The notes beneath the pieces were generated by a model. The model was given only the letters and a program-made list of their open reading frames with translations. It was not told the origin of the DNA and did no database searches. From CAVUAA01 sp963739345 (GTDB taxonomy: Bacteria > Chlamydiota > Chlamydiia > Chlamydiales > JAFEGQ01), in NCBI GenBank assembly GCA_963739345.1, contig CAVUAA010000002.1, forward strand, positions 372,001 to 436,000: a DNA stretch of 64,000 nt, in the 5' to 3' direction. Both the position numbers and the translations under genes were made by a program. Positions 1 through 7,201 of the stretch are shown here, one piece after another. Position 1 is the stretch's first letter. The number at the start of each line of letters is the position of its first letter.

Positions 1-1
1 G

Positions 2-604
2 CTCGAAGATAATCCCGACCTCCCCGTCGAGACCCGCACCGAGATCTCTGGGAAGATTGTCCGCAGCTGCATCCGGATGGACTCCCTCGTCCGCAACCTT
101 CTTCGCTTGGCCGATATCGAAGACCTTCCACGCGGCAACCTCGAATCGGTCTCCGTCACCCACCTTCTCGAGCACTGCAAGCAGATGACTCTCTCCATCT
201 TTCCCGATGCCCAGATCAACATCCTCTCTCCTGAGGGGGACCTCTCCATCGTCGCCGACTCCGAGCTTCTCGAGCACGCCTTCACAAACCTCCTCGACAA
301 CGCCGCCAAATACTCCAACGCACCGGCCCAAATCACCGTCACCCTCACCAAAGACGAAGCGGCCCAAATGGCCATCATCTCCGTCACCGACAAAGGGCTT
401 GGGATTCCCGACGAAGATCTCGACCACATCTTTGACCGCTTCTATACCGTTGACAAAGCGCACTCGCGCAAGCTTGGAGGTTCCGGCCTTGGTCTTTCCA
501 TCGTCCGCACTATCGTTGAAAAACATCTCGGCCGCGTCACCGTCACTTCCGTAGTCGGCAAAGGTTCCACCTTCACCATCAAATTGCCACTAGAACACGC
601 TTAA
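2..604 (+). CDS. Sensor histidine kinase, C-terminal part (5' end outside window)
   Basis: The frame is open from base 2, so the N-terminus lies outside the window; an internal ATG at 77 is probably not the true start. The visible 200 residues are the end of a dimerisation/phosphoacceptor helix followed by a complete HATPase domain that binds ATP and phosphorylates the conserved His (the His itself is upstream of the window). Visible motifs are the N box LLDNAAKYS, the G1 box DKGLGIPDEDL, the F box HIFDRFYTVDK and the G2 box GGSGLGLSIVRTIVEKH, so the catalytic core looks intact. The usual partner is a response regulator, which is not in the window and may lie upstream. The last 15 bases overlap the end of the convergent carbonic anhydrase gene. 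Family assignment is firm; the stimulus is unknown. Confidence 0.93.
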   Translation, partial: LEDNPDLPVETRTEISGKIVRSCIRMDSLVRNLLRLADIEDLPRGNLESVSVTHLLEHCKQMTLSIFPDAQINILSPEGDLSIVADSELLEHAFTNLLDNAAKYSNAPAQITVTLTKDEAAQMAIISVTDKGLGIPDEDLDHIFDRFYTVDKAHSRKLGGSGLGLSIVRTIVEKHLGRVTVTSVVGKGSTFTIKLPLEHA

Positions 605-1192
605 GAATTTGCTCGCCGCTGCGTCGTAGTAATAGACTTTGGCGTCGGCGATGTCGAACCACCAGCCGTGAACCTGAAGAGTTCCTTTCTCGATCCGTTC
701 GTGAATCTCAGGATAGGTAGCAACGTGCTCCATCTGCTGCAACACATTGGCCTGTGAGAGGCGGTCGTGTGCGGGTAGAGAGGGGTCGATCCCATCGAGC
801 TTCTTGTGGGAGTGCTTGCCGTGCTCTAGCCACCGCCGCAGGTGTTCGGGAAGAGAATCTGTCCCTTCCGTGATCGCCACCATCGCACCGCACCCCGAGT
901 GACCGCAAACGATGATGTCTGTGACCTGAAGAGAGGCGGTAGAAAATTCAATAGCCGCCGCCACGCAATCCCCACCCGACTCGGCAGGTGGAACAAGGTT
1001 GCCTACGTTCCGAATCACAAACAGATCGCCCGGATCGGTCGAGGCAAAGACGTTGGGGACCACCCGCGAGTCGGAGCAGCCGATCAGCAGCGCATCGGGC
1101 CGCTGTTCTAGAGCGAGCTGAGCGAAGTGCTTCCGCTGTTCATCGGTCAGCTGCTCGCCAAATTTGACGATCCCTTTAAGGAGATTCTTCAT
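590..1192 (-). CDS. Beta-class carbonic anhydrase
   Basis: A 200-residue cytosolic enzyme interconverting CO2 and bicarbonate. The zinc site is visible as GCSDSRVVPN near residues 38-47 (Cys, with the Asp-Arg dyad) and CGHSGCGAM near 97-105 (His and second Cys). FVIRNVGNLVPP is the conserved active-site loop. Length fits the bacterial beta-class family. The ATG at 1192 is preceded by AGGAAG, a good ribosome site, with a TATAAT-like hexamer just upstream of that. It converges on the histidine kinase with a 15-bp overlap. As I recall, classical pathogenic Chlamydia do not carry a beta-carbonic anhydrase gene, so this fits a less reduced, environmental lineage. It may supply bicarbonate for carboxylation reactions; that role is inference. 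Confidence 0.95.
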   Translation of the reverse strand: MKNLLKGIVKFGEQLTDEQRKHFAQLALEQRPDALLIGCSDSRVVPNVFASTDPGDLFVIRNVGNLVPPAESGGDCVAAAIEFSTASLQVTDIIVCGHSGCGAMVAITEGTDSLPEHLRRWLEHGKHSHKKLDGIDPSLPAHDRLSQANVLQQMEHVATYPEIHERIEKGTLQVHGWWFDIADAKVYYYDAAASKFLSVF

Positions 1193-1257
1193 AGCTTCCT
1201 ATTATAGCAGGAGAGGACTCAGTTGAAAAGTTTCACCATCGGTGCTACCAAAAAGAT

Positions 1258-1695
1258 ATGCGTATTTTAATTTTCACTCTATGCTGCCTCGTTACCACCA
1301 CCTGGGCCGCCTCTCCCGAGGCCCGCTACCGCGACTACCGGAACAAGCTCAATCATTATGAAGCGATTGAGGAGGAAGAGCCCTATTATGAGCGGTATGA
1401 AGAGCCCTACCAGCGGCGGGCTCGTCAGGAGGCGATCCACGTGCGGCAAGGTGACAATGAGCGGCCGCGCGATCTCGATTGGCACCTGAGTGAGCAGCAC
1501 GAGCTCTACCGTCTAGAGCGCGAAGCGCGTGTAGAGCGGACCCAGATCATGCGTAAGCAGACAGCGCGCAACCGGATGCTTCAGAGACAAGAAGAGCGGA
1601 GCTGGCACGACCTTCCCCACTCTATGCCCTCCTCTCCAGTCAAGCGCTCCCACCTAGATCCGTATAAGCAAGATCCTCGATATAGTCAGCGTTAA
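1258..1695 (+). CDS. Small secreted Glu/Arg/Tyr-rich protein
   Basis: A 145-residue protein with a clear Sec signal (MRILIFTLCCLVTTTWA, cleavage after AWA-like residues near 17). The rest is very hydrophilic: a tyrosine- and glutamate-rich stretch (residues 35-52, with EEEEPYYERYEEPY), then Arg- and Gln-rich sequence likely to be helical, and a Pro/Ser-rich tail. I recognise no family. It is an isolated monocistronic gene 65 bp after the divergent carbonic anhydrase start. Periplasmic location is likely. The composition would fit an envelope scaffold or binding protein, but nothing shows function. Confidence 0.7.
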   Translation: MRILIFTLCCLVTTTWAASPEARYRDYRNKLNHYEAIEEEEPYYERYEEPYQRRARQEAIHVRQGDNERPRDLDWHLSEQHELYRLEREARVERTQIMRKQTARNRMLQRQEERSWHDLPHSMPSSPVKRSHLDPYKQDPRYSQR

Positions 1696-1816
1696 CCGGC
1701 GTTTCTCACACCCAGATTGCCGCTGCCCCGAGACCCCAGCTCGGTGCAAGGCTTACTCAACACACCTAAACAGGGATCTAAGAAACTCCTTGAGAAAAGT
1801 TCGTTGAAGCCTAGGG

Positions 1817-2881
1817 TTAGTAGACTAATCTGCCGCCAAAGAATAACCCTGAGAACCCGGCGTTTTCACATTTCAACACGAAGCCGCCGTTGTTATGCGC
1901 GGTTGGTTGGTTTTGAAAGTAATCCCCGCCATTGAGGGCTGGAAAAGCAAATACATTCCAGAAGTAGTCCACTTCATAGCCGACTTCTCCGATGAGCGTG
2001 AAACAACCACAGGTGTAGCGGTAGTCCACCCCTATGCGAAAATCGAGCTCTGGAATTACGCAAGATTGAGATGGATAGATCATTGTGCGATTGAGAAAGC
2101 CGGGATTCCCACCCCAATCACCATATCTCTCGTAACGGGCTGGCATCACCCTTCTCTCACCGATTATACCCAGAATATTGGCGTCGCCGAATAGGCCCAG
2201 TCCACACCAGACTTCGCGCTGTCCTCCAAGGCCCAGACCGATTGCGGTCCCTTCAAACTTGCTCCGTTCTGCCACTTTCTGGGATATAAATCCGATTGCT
2301 GTTGCGACGCTGGAATATTGTTGGGCCCCACGGGAATAGGAGAGATCGACCCAGCGCACGTTGCCATAGGCGTAGAGTCTGCTTTGGCAGGTGCGGCGAA
2401 AGTCAACGCCGATCTTTACATCGAAGTTTTGATAGTCAATACTGGTATGTGCGATGACCTTGCTGAGGAAGTTCAAATTGCTATTGCCTCCAGGAAATAC
2501 CAAATTGAAGCCTATGGTAGAGGCCACGTTCTTAGCGTTGAGCTGCGCATAGCTTAAGCCGATGAAGAAGCGGTCGATTGATAACTCGCCAAACACTCGG
2601 TAGCCCCATTCGTAATCCGATCCCACCATGTGTATTGGATAAGTATTTTCGCCCGGCTGGGGCTGGGTTGATACAGCGACATTTTCAGCCGCATAGGTAT
2701 AAGGGCAGACCATTGGGGTCCAGTATAGAGCGTGGGCACCAACCTCTAGGTCTATAGCTGGGCAGCACCTGGCGTTGCACTCTGATCGAGTTTGTGGGCA
2801 GTGTTGGGCTTGCGCGATCGCGGGTTGAATCATCACCAGTAGGGAAGCGAATGTTAGTCGAAAGATCGAACCGATTCTCAT
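1817..2881 (-). CDS. MOMP-like cysteine-rich outer-membrane porin
   Basis: A protein of about 354 residues. I choose the ATG at 2881, which gives the signal peptide MRIGSIFRLTFASLLVM followed by IQPAIAQA and has AGGA upstream. An in-frame start 15 codons earlier would place charged residues before the signal. The mature protein starts with a Cys-rich segment (CPQTRSECNARCCPA), then VGAHALYWTPMVCPYTYA, which matches the N-terminus of the three tandem porins at 21-24 kb. The family core is present: VFGELSIDRFFIGLSYAQL, VGYEVDYFWNVFAFP and the terminal NAGFSGLFFGGRLVY, ending in an aromatic residue as outer-membrane barrels do. The role by family is a general porin and disulfide-linked structural protein of the chlamydial outer membrane. 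It is the divergent member of the four copies here and stands alone. Confidence 0.88.
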   Translation of the reverse strand: MRIGSIFRLTFASLLVMIQPAIAQAQHCPQTRSECNARCCPAIDLEVGAHALYWTPMVCPYTYAAENVAVSTQPQPGENTYPIHMVGSDYEWGYRVFGELSIDRFFIGLSYAQLNAKNVASTIGFNLVFPGGNSNLNFLSKVIAHTSIDYQNFDVKIGVDFRRTCQSRLYAYGNVRWVDLSYSRGAQQYSSVATAIGFISQKVAERSKFEGTAIGLGLGGQREVWCGLGLFGDANILGIIGERRVMPARYERYGDWGGNPGFLNRTMIYPSQSCVIPELDFRIGVDYRYTCGCFTLIGEVGYEVDYFWNVFAFPALNGGDYFQNQPTAHNNGGFVLKCENAGFSGLFFGGRLVY

Positions 2882-3040
2882 TGTTTTTATTCCTATGTAG
2901 CGGCAACTGGGGCCGATTCGTATCAACTTAAATGTTGCTTACGCAGTTGATGTGTAGGCGAGCGGGGAAATGATGTCAAGAATGTTGTGTGTTCAGGGGA
3001 TCTTCATCAACAAGTAAGTAGCGCGAAGTGCTCGTCACTT

Positions 3041-3092
3041 AAAATCAGCCGGTATGTCGTACAATGCGCGACATACGGGCTGATTTTTTTTG
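3041..3092. terminator. Strong bidirectional hairpin terminator after the T2SS operon
   Basis: AAAATCAGCC followed by GGTATGTCG pairs with CGACATAC plus GGGCTGATTTT around a short loop, a stem of about 19 bp. It ends in eight T on the plus strand and TTTT on the minus strand. It begins one base after the stop codon of the last minus-strand type II secretion gene, so its evident job is to end that transcript before the MOMP-like gene. Confidence 0.85.
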
Positions 3093-3962
3093 TCAGAGGT
3101 CGAAGGAGTGGTGTTTGCGTAGGGGGAGCCGGTTTTCTGGGGTGGTGACGGTGAGCTCTGAGGGGCGGTAGTAGAGCTGGTAGGTGAGTTCAGGGGTGTA
3201 GGTGTCAAGGATGTCGGGGCGGGAGGAGAGGAGCTGCTCGACGTAGGTTTTGAGGAGGGTGGATTTTTCGTTTTGGGAGGCGGCGGCGGCGGTGGCTGTG
3301 GTCTCGGTGTTGTAGCTTTCGATGAGGGCTTCACGGCGCGCGATGATGGCGTCGGCGATGGGGGGGGCGTCGAAGATGGCGATGAGGAGGGGGCGGGGAG
3401 CATGGGCGATGTTGATTTGGGGCTCGCCAAAGGTGAGGAGGTCGAGGAGTTGGGTGCGGAGAAGGGTGACCCAGTGGGGATGGAGGTCGCTTAGGTCGAT
3501 GGTGGCGAGGTGTTCGGCAAGGGTGGGATGGGTGCCGGGGAGCTTGGCGAGGAGCGCTTCAACAACTTGGCCATTGAGGGTGTGATCGGGATGGAAGGTG
3601 TTAAGGAGGTTGTGGAGGGTTTGGGCGTAGAGGGTTTTGCGGGCAGAGTCGCCCGCTTCGAGGAGGGGATCGAGGTTGAGGCGAGAGGGAAACTGGGGGA
3701 GGGGGCGCCGCTGTTTTACTCGGGGAGCGGAGGGGGCGCCTTTTGTTAAAGGATCGGCGCGGGGAGTGAGTGAGCGGAGTGATTCTTGGAGTTTTAGCTG
3801 GTAGAAGGCGGATTGGAACTTGGATTCGAGGGTGCGGGCGCTGTCGGAGTGATCGGTGAGGGTGTCGACAGTGAGATCGCGGTCGATGGCCTGGTGGAAG
3901 GATGAGAGGCCAAGGATGGCAAGGAGAAGGAGGAGGGCAATGGTGATGGGGAGGGTGTTCAT
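3093..3962 (-). CDS. Type II secretion cluster protein (chlamydial CT566-like position)
   Basis: A 289-residue protein with one N-terminal membrane segment (ITIALLLLLAILGLSSF, residues 5-21) and a helical, mostly hydrophilic remainder, like a minor pseudopilin or GspK/GspL-type subunit. It is the last gene of the operon and overlaps the GspJ-like gene by 4 bp (ATGA), so it is translationally coupled. I do not see a prepilin-type leader, and sequence alone does not identify the family. Its position matches a conserved hypothetical gene beside the pseudopilins in Chlamydia. By place and membrane topology it could be the GspK-like tip subunit, but that is inference. Base composition is strongly GC-rich and Ala/Thr/Pro-rich, like its neighbours. 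Confidence 0.75.
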   Translation of the reverse strand: MNTLPITIALLLLLAILGLSSFHQAIDRDLTVDTLTDHSDSARTLESKFQSAFYQLKLQESLRSLTPRADPLTKGAPSAPRVKQRRPLPQFPSRLNLDPLLEAGDSARKTLYAQTLHNLLNTFHPDHTLNGQVVEALLAKLPGTHPTLAEHLATIDLSDLHPHWVTLLRTQLLDLLTFGEPQINIAHAPRPLLIAIFDAPPIADAIIARREALIESYNTETTATAAAASQNEKSTLLKTYVEQLLSSRPDILDTYTPELTYQLYYRPSELTVTTPENRLPLRKHHSFDL

Positions 3963-4510
3963 CGGTGGTACCTCACCGGCTTGTTAGCATTGGGAACGGG
4001 GTAGGTGAAGGTGAGGGGGTCGGTGGTGATCTTGATGAGGGTGGGAAGTTCATCGCGGGACCAGCTGTCGGTCCACCCCTCCTCTCGTTCGTAGAATTCG
4101 AAGGATAGCTTGTTGGTTTTGGTGAGGATCTCGCGCCGCTCTGGTAGGTTGGGACGCTCCCACCTGTTGGGAGAGGGGGTGGTGCGGAGGACGAGGTAGC
4201 CATCTTCTAGGGCAAGCTGACCCACCACTTCTGCGGAGAAGAGGGGGTCGTCGTCCACTTCGTTATGAAAGTGGAAGGTGAGCGAGTGGCCGTCGCTTGT
4301 GACGCGTGGATCGGTGGCGGAGGTGTTGGGGATGAGCTGGGTGAGGCGGGTGTGGAGGGCGTGAGTTTCGATGGCGGGCCACAGCTTTTCGCCGGCAGCA
4401 ATATGAGCGTTGGAGGCGCGGAAGTAGGAGGAGAGGAGGAGGGAGAGGAGGCCGGCGGCAAGCGCAAGGGCAACGACGGCTTCTAGGAGGGTGGCGTGAC
4501 GCTTTTTCAT
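3959..4510 (-). CDS. GspJ-like minor pseudopilin
   Basis: About 183 residues from the ATG at 4510; an ATG at 4564 in the same frame would add 18 residues. I prefer 4510 because MKKRHATLLEAVVALALAAG is a typical short pseudopilin leader and N-terminal helix with the conserved Glu at +5. The remainder resembles GspJ/PulJ proteins: about 180 residues with a beta-rich C-terminal part. It would form part of the periplasmic pseudopilus tip. It overlaps the next gene by 4 bp, but 260-315 bp separates it from the GspI-like gene upstream; that gap is filled by two repeat elements, unlike the rest of this overlapping operon. The residue before the mature N-terminus is His, not the usual Gly. Confidence 0.75.
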   Translation of the reverse strand: MKKRHATLLEAVVALALAAGLLSLLLSSYFRASNAHIAAGEKLWPAIETHALHTRLTQLIPNTSATDPRVTSDGHSLTFHFHNEVDDDPLFSAEVVGQLALEDGYLVLRTTPSPNRWERPNLPERREILTKTNKLSFEFYEREEGWTDSWSRDELPTLIKITTDPLTFTYPVPNANKPVRYHR

Positions 4511-4621
4511 GTGGCCACGTCGGGGTCGATTTGTTTTAAGTTCTTCTGCGGAAGATATTTGCATAAGAGCATCTTACCATGCTTCTATTCGCTTGCCAAG
4601 GGTGGGAGGCAGGGCTAAGAG

Positions 4622-4741
4622 TTTGGGGTCAGGCCTGACATCATGACATTGGTCAAAAAATATTGTTTCGAACGAGTCTTTTCATCTAAATCAGGCAAGA
4701 TAATATTTGAGAGATGTCATGATGTCAGGCCTGACCCCAAA
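4622..4741. repeat. REPIN-like inverted repeat inserted in the T2SS operon
   Basis: Two 28-bp inverted arms (4622-4649 and 4714-4741) match perfectly and contain the self-complementary GGTCAGGCCTGACATCATGA. They enclose about 64 bp of AT-rich sequence unlike the surrounding GC-rich genes. The arrangement of two inverted short palindromes fits REP doublets (REPINs) or a MITE. The same GGTCAGGCCTGACAT unit recurs at 32004-32071. Confidence 0.8.
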
Positions 4742-4756
4742 TTTTGCGGCTATCTC

Positions 4757-4800
4757 GCCATATCCCGCCATTAAAATGGCTGGATTTGGCGGGATATGGC
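4757..4800. repeat. Perfect 14-bp inverted repeat (hairpin)
   Basis: GCCATATCCCGCCA (4757-4770) and its exact complement TGGCGGGATATGGC (4787-4800) flank a 16-base loop containing a smaller ATGGC element. It lies immediately beside the REPIN-like repeat and upstream of the GspJ-like gene on the minus strand. There is no T-run beside the stem, so it is not an obvious intrinsic terminator. It is either a second inserted repeat or an mRNA-processing or stabilising hairpin in the operon transcript. Confidence 0.7.
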
Positions 4801-4824
4801 TGGGTTCTTATATCTAGTTAATTA

Positions 4825-5235
4825 TTAACTGTTTGCGACAATGTCGGGGTAGATGCGCTCAGCGAAGAGTTGGTATTTGTAGTCTTGGTCGAGGTGGATG
4901 GTGATCGCAAGGAGCCGGTAGGTGGCGCCATCTCGACCAGTATTAGTCCGTTTGCGGAACTTGGTTATCTCGGAAATGGTGTAGGTGCAGTCGTCAAGAG
5001 TGCCGGTGTAGTCTGTCCCTTTGCGCAGAGCGTTCCAGGGGATGGTGTTGTCATAGAGGAGGTCGCGCACTTCAGTGAAGGCTTGTTCTGCGCGGAACTG
5101 GGTGTTGAGGGTGTGGATGTGGGTGGCATCGCGGCGGGCGGCAGCGAAGAGGGGGCGGAGGAGGGGGATGGCGCAGAGGGCAACAAGGGCCATAGCGATC
5201 ACCACTTCTAAGAGGAGATAGGGTCTTTTTTTCAT
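4825..5235 (-). CDS. GspI-like minor pseudopilin
   Basis: A 136-residue protein with a pseudopilin N-terminus (MKKRPYLLLEVVIAMALVAL) carrying the conserved Glu at +5 of the hydrophobic helix, followed by a small periplasmic domain. Length and place fit GspI, which starts assembly of the pseudopilus tip with J and K. The start overlaps the GspH-like stop by 4 bp (ATGA). The residue just before the mature N-terminus appears to be Pro or Tyr rather than the usual Gly. Subtype assignment rests on size and order, so GspI versus GspH is less certain than membership of the pseudopilin family. Confidence 0.77.
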   Translation of the reverse strand: MKKRPYLLLEVVIAMALVALCAIPLLRPLFAAARRDATHIHTLNTQFRAEQAFTEVRDLLYDNTIPWNALRKGTDYTGTLDDCTYTISEITKFRKRTNTGRDGATYRLLAITIHLDQDYKYQLFAERIYPDIVANS

Positions 5236-5642
5236 GAGCGGGCAATCCGAGTTGGGTAGCCGGGAAGGGAAATGGTGGCGGTGCGGCCGCGGGTGGAGGT
5301 GAGGGTGAGGGTGCCGTGAGGGAGCTCGTGGCGGCGGTGGGCGGGGAAGTGGAGGGTGTGGTGGGAGAGGGAGGCGATGTTGGTGAGGCGGAGCGGGGGA
5401 AGCTGGGCGGGGGTGAGGTGGACGGAGGTGGGGGTGAGGTGGACGGTGAAGTCGGCGTCGCGGCAGATCATGAGCTCTTGGGCGAGGTTGAGGCGGGAGG
5501 CGATGGCATCGACGCTCGCCTCAAACCGGCGGTTTGAGACGGCGCGGGCGGTGGAGAGGCCGATGGCGCCCGCCGCAAGGGCGACGAGCGTCATGACGAG
5601 GAGGGTCTCAAGAAGGGTGAACGGTTTTAGCCGAGGTGACAC
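5232..5642 (-). CDS. GspH-like minor pseudopilin
   Basis: A 136-residue pseudopilin. The N-terminus MSPRLKPFTLLETLLVMTL has FTLLE with Glu +5 and a long hydrophobic helix, then an Arg-rich connector and a beta-rich, His/Thr/Leu-rich C-terminal domain of GspH/FimT type. It overlaps gspG by 16 bp and the next gene by 4 bp. By family it decorates the pseudopilus. Position -1 is Pro, which prepilin peptidase does not normally accept. Confidence 0.8.
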   Translation of the reverse strand: MSPRLKPFTLLETLLVMTLVALAAGAIGLSTARAVSNRRFEASVDAIASRLNLAQELMICRDADFTVHLTPTSVHLTPAQLPPLRLTNIASLSHHTLHFPAHRRHELPHGTLTLTSTRGRTATISLPGYPTRIARS

Positions 5643-6034
5643 TCGTGGTCCTGGGCGTCGGGGTGCCGCTTCTTGTAGATCTCGGTGTATTTTTGGGAGG
5701 TGACGATGAGGTCGTCGTTATTGCGGTGGTCTTTGCCGACTTCTACGTTGTAGAGCTCGCCCCATCCATCGCGGACGAGCTGTTTGGGTTTGGCGGCGAG
5801 GGGGGAGTCTTTGATCTTCTGTTCCCAGGTGGCTTGGACGTCGGTGATGGTGTTGCCGCGGGCCACCTCAAGGGAGAGGATGTTGTAGACCTGGGCGCCA
5901 CCTTGCTGGGTTTTGAAGATTTTGCCCTCTTCGAGGCTGCCCCGCATGTTGTAGGCGACGACCGATCCTATAAGGCCGATGATGACGATGACGATCATCA
6001 CTTCGATGAGTGTTAGGTGTCTTTTTTTCTTCAT
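5627..6034 (-). CDS. gspG: Major pseudopilin GspG
   Basis: A 135-residue protein, the usual GspG size. MKKKRHLTLIEVMIVIVIIG is the pseudopilin leader plus N-terminal helix with Glu +5. The C-terminal domain has the GspG-type DGWGELYNVEVGKD segment, equivalent to the calcium-site region of other GspG proteins. It is the main pseudopilus subunit, pushing substrate through GspD. It sits 12 bp after gspF, with AGGAG upstream of its ATG. The residue at -1 is His and not Gly, a deviation shared by all four pseudopilins here. Confidence 0.88.
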   Translation of the reverse strand: MKKKRHLTLIEVMIVIVIIGLIGSVVAYNMRGSLEEGKIFKTQQGGAQVYNILSLEVARGNTITDVQATWEQKIKDSPLAAKPKQLVRDGWGELYNVEVGKDHRNNDDLIVTSQKYTEIYKKRHPDAQDHECHLG

Positions 6035-6046
6035 GGGGTTCTTCTC

Positions 6047-7201
6047 CTAAAAAAATGAACTAACGTCTGTGAGCGGCAACAAGACCGCGAGCATGATGAT
6101 TCCTACAATGCCCCCCATCACAAGGAGGATGGCGGGCTGGGCGAGGGCGGTCAGGCGGGTGAGCGTCCGTTCAACCTCTCCCTCATAGAGGTCGGCGATC
6201 TGGGTGAGCATGGGCTTTAAGTCGCCGCTTTCCTCACCAACGCGGAGCATTCTCCCCACTAGTTTGGGGATTAGGGGATTTTTTTGCAGCTCTGCTGCGA
6301 GAGAGCCTCCCTCAATGACCCGTTTTTCCGCGTGCTTGATGGCGGCGGCGAGGGCGGGATTGGGGATCACCTGGCGGGCGAGCTGGAGGGAGTCGATGAG
6401 GGGGAGGCCCCCCTGTTGGAGGGTGGAGAGGGTGCGGGAGAAACGGGCGAGGGAGCTTTGGATGATGAGGGTGCGGAAGAGGGGGAGGCGGAAGGCGAGG
6501 GCGGGTGCGTGGCGGCGGATGAAAAAACCTCCGATGGCGAGGAGGGGAATGTAGATGGGCCAGGCGCGGGAGAGGAAGTGGCTGACGGCTAGCACGGCGG
6601 CGGTGAATGAGGATAGCGTGCGCCCTTCGAAAAGGTTTTCGATGGAGGGGATGGCAAAGGTGAGGAGGAGGAAGATGACGAGGGTGCAGAAGGAGGCGAT
6701 GACGGCGGGATAGATGAGGGCGGTGATGAGCTGTTTGCGGGCGTGGAGTTGTTTAGAGAGGAGGGAGGCGAGGCGGTCGAGGACGGTGTCGAGGGCGCCA
6801 GAGGCTTCGCCGGCGGCGACCATGGCGCAGTAGAGGGAATCGAAGCTTGTGGGGTGGGCGCGAAGGGCGTCGGAGAGGCTAGTGCCTCCTCGGATCCTCT
6901 CACAGAGAGAGGCAATGATGCGGTGGCACTTCTCGCCTAGCATCTGCTCTTCGAGGGCGGTGAGGCTCTCGAAGACGGGCATCCCTGCTTTAAGAAGGGT
7001 GGCGAGCTGTGTGGTGAAGGTGACGAGCGGTTGCCCTCGGAGGGAGTGTTTGCGGTCGGAGCGCGCTTCGGAGGCGAGGTGGACCACCATGATTCCTTGT
7101 GAAAGGAGCTTGCTCTTGGCTTCGACGAGGGAGAAGGCGTCGATGACGCCGCGGAGGCGGCGGCCGGAGCTGTTGAGGTAGCGGTAGGAGTAGAGGGGCA
7201 T
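6047..7201 (-). CDS. gspF: Type II secretion inner-membrane protein GspF
   Basis: About 384 residues from the ATG at 7201, which overlaps the gspE stop by one base (TAATG); the frame is open further upstream but only inside gspE. MPLYSYRYLNSSGRRLRG is the normal GspF N-terminus. Two homologous cytoplasmic T2SSF domains follow: the first with LATLLKAGMPVFESL and the second with LSTLQQGGLPLIDSLQLA and RMLRVGEESGDL. Membrane segments lie near residues 150-180, 200-220 and 350-380. It is the platform protein coupling the GspE ATPase to pseudopilus growth. Confidence 0.93.
   Translation of the reverse strand: MPLYSYRYLNSSGRRLRGVIDAFSLVEAKSKLLSQGIMVVHLASEARSDRKHSLRGQPLVTFTTQLATLLKAGMPVFESLTALEEQMLGEKCHRIIASLCERIRGGTSLSDALRAHPTSFDSLYCAMVAAGEASGALDTVLDRLASLLSKQLHARKQLITALIYPAVIASFCTLVIFLLLTFAIPSIENLFEGRTLSSFTAAVLAVSHFLSRAWPIYIPLLAIGGFFIRRHAPALAFRLPLFRTLIIQSSLARFSRTLSTLQQGGLPLIDSLQLARQVIPNPALAAAIKHAEKRVIEGGSLAAELQKNPLIPKLVGRMLRVGEESGDLKPMLTQIADLYEGEVERTLTRLTALAQPAILLVMGGIVGIIMLAVLLPLTDVSSFF

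Noticed and set aside
207..554. Long open frame inside the histidine kinase and many similar Pro/Ser-rich frames inside GC-rich genes
   Set aside because: They are shadows of real genes: low-complexity Pro/Ser/Thr composition, no ribosome sites, wholly contained in well-supported genes.
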